Positions 42,879 to 51,903 of a stretch of 64,000 nt of DNA are shown one piece after another. The stretch comes from Hirsutella rhossiliensis (taxonomy: Eukaryota > Ascomycota > Sordariomycetes > Hypocreales > Ophiocordycipitaceae). The stretch spans positions 5,208,001 to 5,272,000 of the forward strand of contig NW_025408671.1 in NCBI RefSeq assembly GCF_020360975.1, in the 5' to 3' direction. The position numbers were made by a program, and so were the translations under genes. The notes under the pieces are model-generated. The model saw only the letters and a list, made by a program, of their open reading frames with translations. It was not told the DNA's origin and did not search any database. The stretch's first letter is position 1. Each line of letters starts with the position of its first letter.

Positions 42879-43039
42879 TGTTGAAGTGGGTCATCAGAAA
42901 CCCTGAACCCCTGAAAGGCTCTCTGAGGAGCCTCTGACACTAGCTTGGAAGTGATATATTAAGGTGGCATTTCTCTGTATTTACTCACAGATTTCTTCAA
43001 CCTTCAATGAACACTTCATCCGCTACACAGCCTTCAACA
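42879..43039 (+). repeat. Copia-1 5' LTR
   Basis: Identical to the 3' LTR over all 161 bases, with a TATATTAA stretch near 42955 as a candidate TATA region. Confidence 0.95.
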
Positions 43040-43051
43040 GGTTATGAGCCC
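43040..43051 (+). other. Copia-1 primer-binding site (initiator tRNA-Met anticodon arm)
   Basis: GGTTATGAGCCC follows the LTR directly. It is the complement of GGGCTCATAACC, the anticodon stem-loop of initiator tRNA-Met containing CAT. Copia-type elements are known to prime with a half tRNA-iMet cut in this region. Copia-2 has the same site. Confidence 0.8.
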
Positions 43052-43572
43052 GGGAGGCCAACTGCAAAGAGATGAGTTTGACCAAACAGCTTAATCACAC
43101 AGCTAACTACACAGCAAGCACAGCAGCACGATAACCGCAAAGATCCTATAGGCTCTCGCGAGCCTCTTCCACTGCGCACCATGACAGTCACCTCTCTCTT
43201 GCACATACAGACAAATCGAATCTGCTATCACGAAGCTGAAATCGACACAATCTCCCCCTTTTACGACTGTGCCGAATACACCCAGGAGCCACATTGACCC
43301 AATCCTCCTACAATTCCTAACACTACTGATCTCGCAGGGGCTGAAATTTGAAGGTGTGCATAAGAAAAGGGGTAGTGGCTGAAACCAAGGGGGAAAATGG
43401 TCCCATCCAAGGATCCGCGATGTGTCAAGTGCAAAGGCATCGTCCTCAGCAGCCCGCTCGCCTCCTCCACAAGACACAGAGCCCTTTGCCAGCCCAACAC
43501 ACTTCGTCTTCCTTATAGCTAGCAAGCGTACGGTCAAGAAGCACGTGCTGCAAAGCATCCTCAGCAGCAACG
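43052..43572. other. Copia-1 leader
   Basis: About 520 bases of untranslated leader before the Gag ATG at 43573. No coding sequence recognised. Confidence 0.6.
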
Positions 43573-44530
43573 ATGAGCACGTCCAACTCCTCAGGCAGCA
43601 GCCTCTCGATGTCCAGCGTCACTGGGATCCTCAAGCTGTCTTCACAAACCGGATGGATCACCTGGAACAGGGATATCAGGGACCTGCTAACCGTGGCAGG
43701 GTACGGAGACCTTCTTCCGGGCGGTAGGAAAGCCGTCCAGCCAGCCCAGCGAGACGAAGAGTCAGAAAACGTCTTCGAAGATAGGCTTGAAATCTGGCTA
43801 GACAGACAGACCAGGGTTAAAGCAGTCCTCTGCAACCGACTTAGCTTTCTAGCCGTGAGGATGTCAAGCACCTAGAAACGGCCGCGCAGATCCTCCAAGC
43901 CATCGAGGCGCGCTACAAGCCCAGTGGCAGCGCTTGCTTCCAGGAGCTGGATAAGAAGTACATGGACCTGACTCTCGATGTCTGTACTGATGTCATGGAC
44001 TTCGCCGAAAAACTCCGACAAGCCCGCTCAGAGCTGCTAGAGCTCGACGTCTCTTGTCAAATCGGGGAACCCCAGTTCATCAGCAAGTTCCTCACAGGGC
44101 TAGGTCCAGCCTACGAGGTGTTTCTCACAGCATTCTATCAGCAACACAACCTGCTGCCAAAGAGGGACCTTGCTGGAGCAGTCAAAAGACCAGCAGTCTC
44201 CTTCGAAGAAGCCATCGCCGCTGCTGAACACGAAGAACAGAGCCAGAAGCAACGAGGCGCCACCGCCGGTCAAGCTCTTGCCATGACTCGGAGAGACAGA
44301 GACGTGCCCGTCTGCACCCACTGCAAAAGGAAAGGACACACCGTGGATAAGTGCTTTAGAGTCCATCCAGAGCTCAAGGCCGACTTCGACAAGAGACATG
44401 CAGAGAGACTCAAAAAGAAACAGGATCATCGCGGCAGGCAGGAGCCCACTACATCTTCCACTACACCTTCCATCACAGATATCCAGACCGCCCTAGCCTA
44501 CTTGCAAGGTCAAGCCAATGACCAACCACA
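43573..44530 (+). pseudogene. Copia-1 Gag
   Basis: ATG 43573 (MSTSNSSGSSLSMSSVTGIL) opens a frame with WITWNRDIRDLLTVAGY, typical of Copia Gag. A shift near 43860 leads into LQAIEARYKPSGSACFQELD and FLTGLGPAYEVFLTAFY. The knuckle CTHCKRKGHTVDKCF lies near 44310-44355. Confidence 0.88.
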
Positions 44531-44679
44531 GTCGCAGTCACAGGCTCTTGCCAACCTCGCTATGCCCCGTTTCACCTTCCCATGCACGATACACCTCGCC
44601 CTCCTGGTGCTGCCAATCCAGTGGGAGTGCGTGATGATCTGGATCCGGCAGCACTGGCCGCTCAGCACACGCTGCTTTC

Positions 44680-46290
44680 ACAGATCCACATCCTCGACAC
44701 AGGCGCCTCACAGCACATCTTCTGCCGCCGAGGCAAATTCGGCCTTGCTCCCTACACTGGTCTTCCTACGCAGGGGCCAAGGGAGCCCAATTCCTGCCCA
44801 TGGGCGCCGGCAGCTATGACCTGCCAGTGAAGGTCTGTGGGAAAGACCACATGCTGACCTTCCAAGACGCCCTCTGTGCCCCTGACGCAGGCGTCAACCT
44901 GGTGTCCGTCACAGCTCTCGGCAAGCAGGGGTGCTGGATCCTTGGCAATGGCGAGCACGCTGCCATCGTTAAAGGCGGCCAGATTGTGCTGACGGCCACT
45001 GTGGCTAATGGTGTCTACGTGATTGACGAGCCAAACAGAGACATCAACGCCGCACTGGCTAGCCTGCGTACTCGGGATCCTGACCTGACCTTCTGGAACG
45101 AAGCTACTGATGAAATCAGGCGTCATAGCAACCTTTCTGTCGTCAGCAGCGACCCAGCTGCCCTCGTCACCTCGCAGGTCCAAGATCCCAACCTACGCAT
45201 CTGGCACGAGAGACTGGCCCACCTCAGCGAGCGCAACATCAAGAGGCTGCAAGGGATGTCCACTGGTCTGCGACCCCAATCGCCACAAGACCCGTGCGAG
45301 GCCTGCGCTATTGGCAAGATCAAGGAAGGATCTCACAGGCACTCTATTCGAAAGGGAACCTGGCCGCTAGAAAGTCTGCATATTGACATATGTGGGCCGT
45401 TTCCGGACACTGGATACGACGGCAGCAGATACTGGGTGGCCATCCTAGACGACTACACTCAGTACGGATGGACCTTTAGCGTGGCCACCAAAGACAGCCT
45501 CTTCCCGATCTTCCAGGCGTTCCTTCAGAAGCATGAGACGCCTACCAGGCGATGCCTCTACGTGCGGATGGACCTAGGAGGTGAAAATCGCTCCACGCTG
45601 CTAGATGCCTTCTGCACCGACAAGGCGATCGAAGTCATCTACGCCGCCACGGAACAGCACCAGCAAAACGGGGCCATTGAGGTCTTCCATAGGGTCCTAA
45701 GCGAGAAGCTCAACCCTACGCTAATTCGGTCCGGCCTCGAGCGCAAATGGTGGCCCTACTCCAGAGCATCACCTACGTCCGCAACTTGTCTCCTACAGCC
45801 AAGTTACCTACAACACCGTACGAAGCCTGGCACGGCGAAAAACCTGATGTTACCCATCTTCGAGTCATCGGATCAAAAGGCTGGGCACTACTGCCAGCAG
45901 CCAAACGCAGGAAGCTGCAGCCTAAGGGTATCCCGTGCAGAATGCTGGGGTACCAAGGGCACTGTAACTACATCCTGCTTGATAGCAGCAACAGGGTCTT
46001 CGTGTCTCCCAACGTCATCTTTGTCGGACACGTCGCCAAGCCTACGGTCTCTGAAAGACAGCCCAAGAGGCCCAAGACTGGCCAAAGCCTTGACCAGCTG
46101 ATCCGGGAGGAAGGCCAGCAAGCCGAATGTCCGCCTCGGACACTTCGCAACGGCAACAATACAACAGCCGACACCGCGTCTCTCTACACACAGCAACTTC
46201 CACAGCGCTCTCGCCCGAGCCTGAAGATAGCCAAACCTCAGATTCCACGCGAGACCTGTCTGACAGCTCTGAAGACAACATAGTGTCCCA
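44680..46290 (+). pseudogene. Copia-1 protease, pre-integrase and integrase
   Basis: Protease has the intact HILDTGASQHIF motif near 44690. The GAG-pre-integrase motif WHERLAHLSERNIKRL and CEACAIGKIKEGSH follow. Integrase shows HIDICGPFPD, ILDDYTQYGW, RMDLGGEN and NGAIEVFHR, so the D, D and E residues are present. After a frame change near 45750 comes the usual SKGWALLPAAKRRKL to FVSPNVIFVGH stretch before a Pro/Ser-rich linker. Confidence 0.93.
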
Positions 46291-46539
46291 TAGAGACGAG
46301 TCGGACGACAGTGCCCTGCTCGACCTGCTGGAAGAGACAAGCCCCGAACCATCTGTTTACTCAACTATCCATGCCGCTGCTGATCCGATCAGGCCGTCGG
46401 TCAGAAGGTCCACCAGACAAAGAGTTCCCCTCTGCGCTATGGCTATAATTTCGATCACGCCTTCGCAATGGCTATGGCCATCTCACAGCAATGGGAAGAC
46501 CACGAGCCCTTGCCTTCAAACAGGCCATGCAGTCAGATA

Positions 46540-47888
46540 GCGCCAAGAACTGGCACGCCGCTATGGCGGACGAAATCCAGTCCCTGCAGGTCAACAAGAC
46601 CTGGGAGCTCACTGACCTCCCGCCAGGCAGGAAGGCCCTACGAGGAAGTGGGTTTATAGGCTGAAAAGAGGGACCGACGGCCAAATCGTCCGCCATAAGG
46701 CCAGATTCGTTGCAAAGGGCTACGAGCAACAGGAAGGCATCGACTATAGCGAAACCTTCGCCTCAGTGGTCAGGCCAGAAAGCTACAGAACAATTTTCGC
46801 CATAGCCGCCGCTGAAGACCTAGAGATCGAGCAAATGGATGTCAAGACCGCTTTCCTCTACGGGGACATCGACGAAGAAGTCTACCTCGAGCAGCCAGAG
46901 GGCTTCGAAGACGGCACTGGCCGCGTCTGCAGGCTCAAGAAGGCCATCTATGGGCTCAAGCAGGCGCCTCGCATCTGGTTCCACACCATCACCAAGTTTC
47001 TTGAGACACTAGGCTACAGGCCCATTGCGGCAGACGTCAGCGTCTTCGTCCGTGGCAAGAGCATCATTGCAATCTACGTCGACGACCTACTTCTCACTGG
47101 AGCCTGTCCTCGGGAGGTCCAACGGATCAAGGATGCCCTCAGCAAACGCTTCCAGATGACTGACCTAGGTCCCTGCTCCCATTACCTAGGCATTAAAGTC
47201 ACTAGAGATAGGGCCAGGCGTCGGATCGAACTGTCCCAGCGAGCCTACATTGAAAAGATCCTAAGGACCTACAACATGTCAGACTGCAACCCAACGGACA
47301 CCCCTATGGCCGCAGATCCGCTCCAACCACCCGCAGAGGACTGGCACGCCCCTCCCAAGGACCAGGCCGCCTATGCCAAGAGGGTAGGCTCACTGATTCT
47401 TAGAGGGACCACTGCAGCCGATCCAAGGCTACACTGACGCAGACTTCGCGGCGGACCTGCACACCCGACGATCGACGTCAGGCTTCTTCTACAGCCTCGG
47501 CTCAGCAGCCATCAGCTGGACCTCCAAGAGGCAGCCCTGTGTCACGCTCTCATCCACAGAGGCCGAATACGTGGCTCTGACCCAGTCAGCCCAGGAGGCC
47601 ATCTGGCTGCGTTCCCTAATGAAGGACCTAAGCCACCCACAGGCTGGGCCAACAGCCATACACGAGGACAACAAGGGCGCTATAGATCTGGCCAACAACG
47701 CTCAGCACCACTCTCGCACTAAGCATATCTCTCTTAAGTGGCACTTCATCCGAGAGAAGGTTGCAGAAGGGACCGTCAGCCTTATCAAGATCGAAGGCAC
47801 CAAGCAGCCTGCTGATGGGCTCACCAAGGCCCTGCCACGAGATGCCTTCCTCCGTTTCCGGGACTCTCTAGGCGTCAAGTCCGATTAG
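46540..47888 (+). pseudogene. Copia-1 reverse transcriptase and RNase H
   Basis: RT begins around NWHAAMADEIQSLQVNKTW and YSETFASVVRPES and runs through EQMDVKTAFLYGDIDEEVYL and KKAIYGLKQAPRIWF to the catalytic IYVDDLLLTG near 47080. RNase H follows with EAEYVALTQSAQEAIWL, HEDNKGAIDLANN, HSRTKHISLKWHFIREKV and ADGLTKALPRDAF, ending at the stop 47886-47888. Two or three frame changes interrupt it. Confidence 0.93.
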
Positions 47889-48668
47889 AAGCACCACACT
47901 GCTCAGCCTCTAATCGAGTGGGAGTGTCACAGGCATCTTCGGCCCTCCTTAGGCACTCAAGCCTCTACACACTGACGGAGCTCTGAGGCCACTCCGCGAG
48001 ATCAATCTGGCCCTCCCTTGGCGAAGACCCTTCTGCAAGAAGGCAGCCACACTGACGGAGCTCTGAGGCCACTCCGCGAGATCAATCTGGCCCTCCATTG
48101 GCGAAGACCCTTCTGCAAGAAGGCAGCCACACTGACGGAGCTCTGAGGCCACTCCGCGAGATCAATCTGGCCCTCCATTGGCGAAGACCCTTCTGCAAGA
48201 AGGCAGCCACACTGACGGAGCTCTGATGGCCACTCCGCGAGATCAATCTGGTCATCCCTCCGCAGTCCACGCGTTGCAAGCAACGAACCCGTAGGCGCGC
48301 TATTTCCCTGTGTTTTTTACCCACGAAAGTGATTTTGGGTTTTAGCGAGGGCCTAGACGGGACTATCGTTGCCGCTGCACGGCACCTTGACTGTCTGACA
48401 GAGCCGCCCTTCAAGCGAGTTTGAGGTGGGTCATCCGGACCCTGAAAGGCGCTCCCAGGGGTTCTGTCAGCCGCTTGAAGTGGCATATTAAGGAGGTCAC
48501 CCCATTAAGGTCATTACTATTTCACGTTACCTAAAGTGGCGCACTCTTTCCCAATATTTTTCACCCATAAAGAGGTGTTTTTGGGTTTTAGCGAGGGCCC
48601 TAGGAACAGCACACTGCTGCACAGCACCTTCGCCTGTCTGTCAGAGCCGTCCTCAGAGCGAGTGGGAG
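47889..48668 (+). repeat. Rearranged Copia-1 3' region with LTR remnant
   Basis: CGAGTGGGAGTGT occurs twice, at about 47924 and just before the real LTR at about 48658, so a polypurine-tract-like junction is duplicated. The segment 48305-48500 is a diverged copy of 48540-48770: both have GGGTTTTAGCGAGGGCC, a CACCTTC/GACTGTCTG block, then TGGGTCATC...CTGAAAGG LTR-like sequence. This looks like a decayed LTR in tandem with the intact one. Confidence 0.7.
47969..48251. repeat. 80-bp tandem repeat, about 3.5 units
   Basis: Units begin ACTGACGGAGCTCTGA at 47971, 48051, 48131 and 48211, a strict 80-base period, and differ by only a few bases. Confidence 0.95.
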
Positions 48669-48829
48669 TGTTGAAGTGGGTCATCAGAAACCCTGAACCC
48701 CTGAAAGGCTCTCTGAGGAGCCTCTGACACTAGCTTGGAAGTGATATATTAAGGTGGCATTTCTCTGTATTTACTCACAGATTTCTTCAACCTTCAATGA
48801 ACACTTCATCCGCTACACAGCCTTCAACA
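48669..48829 (+). repeat. Copia-1 3' LTR
   Basis: 161 bp, identical to the 5' LTR. The purine-rich GAGTGGGAG before it serves as polypurine tract. Confidence 0.95.
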
Positions 48830-49112
48830 AGGACGGCATGGGAAGTCTCGCACCGAGCCGACGGGAGGGGCCTTTTTTGTCTGCTTCTTCTTCTGCTCGG
48901 GCGAGCAAGTTAGCAGCCGCTTCTTCTTCATAGAAGAACTTATTGGATTGTACGGTAATCTTGGCCGTGGATTTGCGGGCGTTGGGTCGGACCAATCCTC
49001 TACCCTTGACTATTTTATTCCTGCTGGGCGAGTCCCCATCCATCGGGCCAGCGACTGCAGTTTCACTTACGATAGCGGAATCTGCTGTGGACATGACAAC
49101 GCTGCTGACCAT
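48830..49112 (-). pseudogene. Host gene fragment cut at the Copia-1 right end
   Basis: A minus-strand frame with a first ATG at 49094 (MSTADSAIVSETAV) encodes a basic then helical protein (KIVKGRGLVRPNARKSTAKI, AAANLLARAEEEADKK). It runs unbroken into the LTR. It looks like the N-terminus of a longer gene whose remainder was lost or moved. I do not recognise the family. Confidence 0.5.
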
Positions 49113-49381
49113 TGGCTTTCCACGGCAATGATGATATAGAAGGGAAAGGTAGGAACTAGGGTTGGAAGGGATCTGGGTTCTGTAAATATTTGCGGGTGAG
49201 CAGCGTCGATCTGTTCCTGGTTTGGTAACCGTTCCACGAACAGCCCCCTGGCACTAAGCCGCTGCGGGCCAGCGGCACCACCGCTGCGGGAAAACGCGGT
49301 AAGTCAATTTATATCGCTGTCCCCCTTTTTCCTGGTATGAGGACTAAGAAAATCACCATCCCTTCGACGTTACCGGCAACA

Positions 49382-50906
49382 ATGGCACGTCCGCCCAATC
49401 CAATCGATCAATACCGTACCTATATCACTCATCTATACCTCAACGGTGTCTCGCGAAGCAAGATTAAGTATAAGCTTCGGAAGCATTACCATGTCGCCGT
49501 CAATCTCAGTACACTCTCTCGCCGAATCGCAAACTGGGGTCTCCCGCGCCAGCAAGCCCGTACCAAAGAAACTCCAGAGCTGATAGAAACCATCCGTGAC
49601 CTGATCTTTCGCGTTGGGCTTACCGAGAAGCAGACGCTGAGCGTGCTACAAAGACAAGGCTGGCCGATCACGAAACGAGGTCTAAAGCGCATCAGACTTC
49701 ACCCGGACCGCCGCTGGGTACGCAGGCTCAATAGTGACGAGGAGCGCCTTGTGTTGCTGGAAAAGACAGAACAGGTTATCATCGAGATGACGCGACGGTC
49801 CAATGCCATTTCGGGATATGGCAAAGCCTTCTCCAGCCTTATCTTCGTCAGCAAAAGCAGCTCTGGGTCCCGAGAGACCCCCTCTTTGCGATGTACAAAA
49901 TCATGTTCCCAAATGAGGTCGAACTCCGAAAAAGGATGTTTCGGAGGAAGAAGGGACAGTTTCTTGTCCCAGGACCAAACTACCAGTGGTGCATTGACGG
50001 TCACGACAAGCTCAAGGCGTATGGATTCGAGATATATGCAGCAATCGATGCATACTCGCGCAACATTATCTGGTTTTATATTGGCCACTCCGCTACAACT
50101 GCTTTGAGCGTATTGAAGCAGTACTTGGCCGCGTGTGGCGCCTACGGCTTTCGGCCACGGTATTTGCAAGCAGACAGGGGGAGCGAAACGCCATTGGTCG
50201 CAGCAGCACACTGGAACTTTGTCTTGGCAACAGACGGGCGAGTGGAATGGCATGGGCAAGTTTTCCAACAAGGAAATCGACTAAAGGATTCGTACAAGGC
50301 GGCTCCAAGTACGAAGAACGTTAAGATCGAGAGTTGGTGGAGCGCATGCTGCATGTCTCGTCCCGGCAGTGGGTAGACTACTTTGGAGAACTCGCCAGGA
50401 CGGGGACTTCGACGGCGATATGCTGGAAGATCAGATTTCCATCTACGCCGTCTTCGAAGACTTACTACGCCGAGAACTCTTCGACTTCGTGGAGGCGTGG
50501 AATCTTCATCGGATACGCCTCCAAAGAACCGTCCCCATGTGGTCCACGGCCAGCCCTGGATGAACTACCATTACCCCGACCCAGACAAGGCATGCAATTG
50601 GGGTATCCGATTGACCGCTCCATTCTAGACGAAATGGAGCGGCCGTTGGCTGATATTGACATTAGCACGAGTTTGGAGCCGGAGACAAAGAACTGGTGCC
50701 GCCAAGTTCTCCTTGAAATGGGCTACGATCACGTAGTCCTTGGAACTCACCAGGAGCCGGACAAGTTGCGACCTTTCAAGCGTTTTTACCTTGGTCTTCG
50801 AGATAAGATAATTCAACATATCGAAAGTGGCCGACAGCCTACGCTGGCATACCGTAAAGCGCCAACTGGAGGCGTTGCTGAATATGTAAAGCGAGGAGCA
50901 ATTTGA
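49382..50906 (+). pseudogene. rve/DDE integrase-core protein (IS3EU-like), frameshifted
   Basis: From ATG 49382 (MARPPNPIDQYRTYITHLYL) a helix-turn-helix-rich N-terminus (KIKYKLRKHYHVAVNLSTLS, WPITKRGLKRIRL) leads, after a shift near 49840, to an integrase-type catalytic domain: YQWCIDGHDKLKAYGFEIYA (D), YLQADRGSETP (D) and STKNVKIESWW (E). Further shifts near 50350 and 50480-50600 separate LEDQISIYAVFEDLLRRELF, NYHYPDPDKACNWGI and the C-terminal ETKNWCRQVLLEMGYDHV. Proteins of this plan occur singly in many fungi and resemble IS3EU DNA transposons. Whether this was a transposon or a domesticated copy is unknown. No inverted repeats were found. Confidence 0.7.
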
Positions 50907-51327
50907 GGCATAAAATAGGCGTGTTTTTCTTCTTCTAAATCCTTCTTTCCTCCTACTAATGCCAACGCCTATATCCGTAGTTATACCTGATTCCTGAATA
51001 GGTGGTCATTGCGAGGTTGACATCATGTCGCGCCAAGGCACGGACCAAATACGGCTTATAATAGCCCTGTAAAGCCGGCGACAAGGATTACCCTCACATA
51101 TAGCTAAAGAGTCTTCAGTATAGCCGTCAATAGCTACATTATAGTACGGATACTACAGACTTCAACAAGCTGCTGCCATGGAATGCATACGAGATGATGC
51201 AAGCCGGCACCTCCGGACACCTTGACCTTGTTGATTAGTGGACCGCGGGCTTGCCGAAGCCATGTACCTGTCGCGAAGCACGTCTGAGATCTTGAGCTCG
51301 GGGTGATAAGGGGTATATACAGCCAAG

Positions 51328-51371
51328 TGTAACGGGCTAGACCCTGCTGGACAAGGCAGTGCCTTGTCGGT
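51328..51371. repeat. LTR fragment related to the solo LTR in Copia-2
   Basis: TGTAACGGGCTAGACCC through CCTTGTCGGT matches the first 44 bases of the solo LTR at 62201 with one difference. Similarity ends after CGGT, so it is truncated. Confidence 0.75.
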
Positions 51372-51736
51372 AGATGAGTTAGGTGGGCGGGCACAGAGTA
51401 AATTATTTCATACATCATATACCTTCATGCGCGAGGCTTCGATTTTTTTCGCCCGGCTCAGCTAGCAAACATAGCCCCGCGAGTGTCTTGATCCTCCTTC
51501 GGTGTCGATGTTAGCTGGCAGGGATAGCCCTGATACGAAGTACCCCCTTGTGCAAATTAGAACACGCTACGAAGTACGAAGAACGAAGTAGCTATATCCG
51601 AGTTGCAAAGCATGCCAAGACCGAGACTCTAATTTCGAGTTTTTTAATTCGATGAAAGAGGCTATCTATCTGTCAGCCGCTATGTACGTAAGGCCACTTT
51701 CCAGCATAGCTGCTGGAGTGAGCCTTCCAATTTGCT

Positions 51737-51778
51737 GCGTGGTGCTGTGGGCGTGGTGCTGTGGGCGTGGTGCTGTGG
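51737..51778. repeat. 14-bp tandem repeat, 3 units
   Basis: GCGTGGTGCTGTGG repeated three times without change. Confidence 0.9.
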
Positions 51779-51903
51779 TTGAGGCCCTGTCCCGACACTA
51801 TCTCTACGTATAAGTAGCCGACTTTGTCGACGCAACTAGGATTCCCCAGACCTTTCTCGTCGTCGTTCAACAAGACAAGTGTGCCATTCGGGATCCTTCA
51901 AAC

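Larger units (their letters stand above)
42879..48829 (+). mobile_element. Copia-1: Ty1/Copia element without matching target duplications
   Basis: LTRs of 161 bp (42879-43039 and 48669-48829, TGTTGAAG...TTCAACA) are identical. Domains run Gag, knuckle, protease, pre-integrase, integrase, RT, RNase H, the Copia order. The left flank GCCTC lies in hAT-1 copy B, whereas the right flank AGGAC lies in an unrelated gene, so the outer ends did not come from a single insertion. The region between RNase H and the 3' LTR (47889-48668) is unusually long and repetitive. Confidence 0.95.
50910..51900. other. Intergenic region upstream of the toxin-like gene
   Basis: Contains an LTR fragment (51328-51371) and a 14-bp tandem array (51737-51778). 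The approximately 100 bases before 51904 are the likely core promoter, with a TATAAGTA stretch near 51809. Confidence 0.45.

Noticed and set aside
47926..48005. Start of a separate LTR at TGTCACAGGC (47926)
   Set aside because: It follows a polypurine-like tract, but no matching second copy or CA end could be found in the window.
47900..48260. CRISPR-like array
   Set aside because: The 80-bp units are contiguous direct repeats without spacers, and the genome is eukaryotic.
47949..48486. Minus-strand repetitive open frames encoding an 80-bp-periodic protein
   Set aside because: They are a by-product of the tandem repeat within the Copia-1 3' region, have no start context of their own and differ in frame between units.
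48813..49112. N-terminus of a Starship-type DUF3435 tyrosine recombinase
   Set aside because: The helical, basic sequence is reminiscent, but no recombinase catalytic motif is present and the frame is truncated by the LTR.
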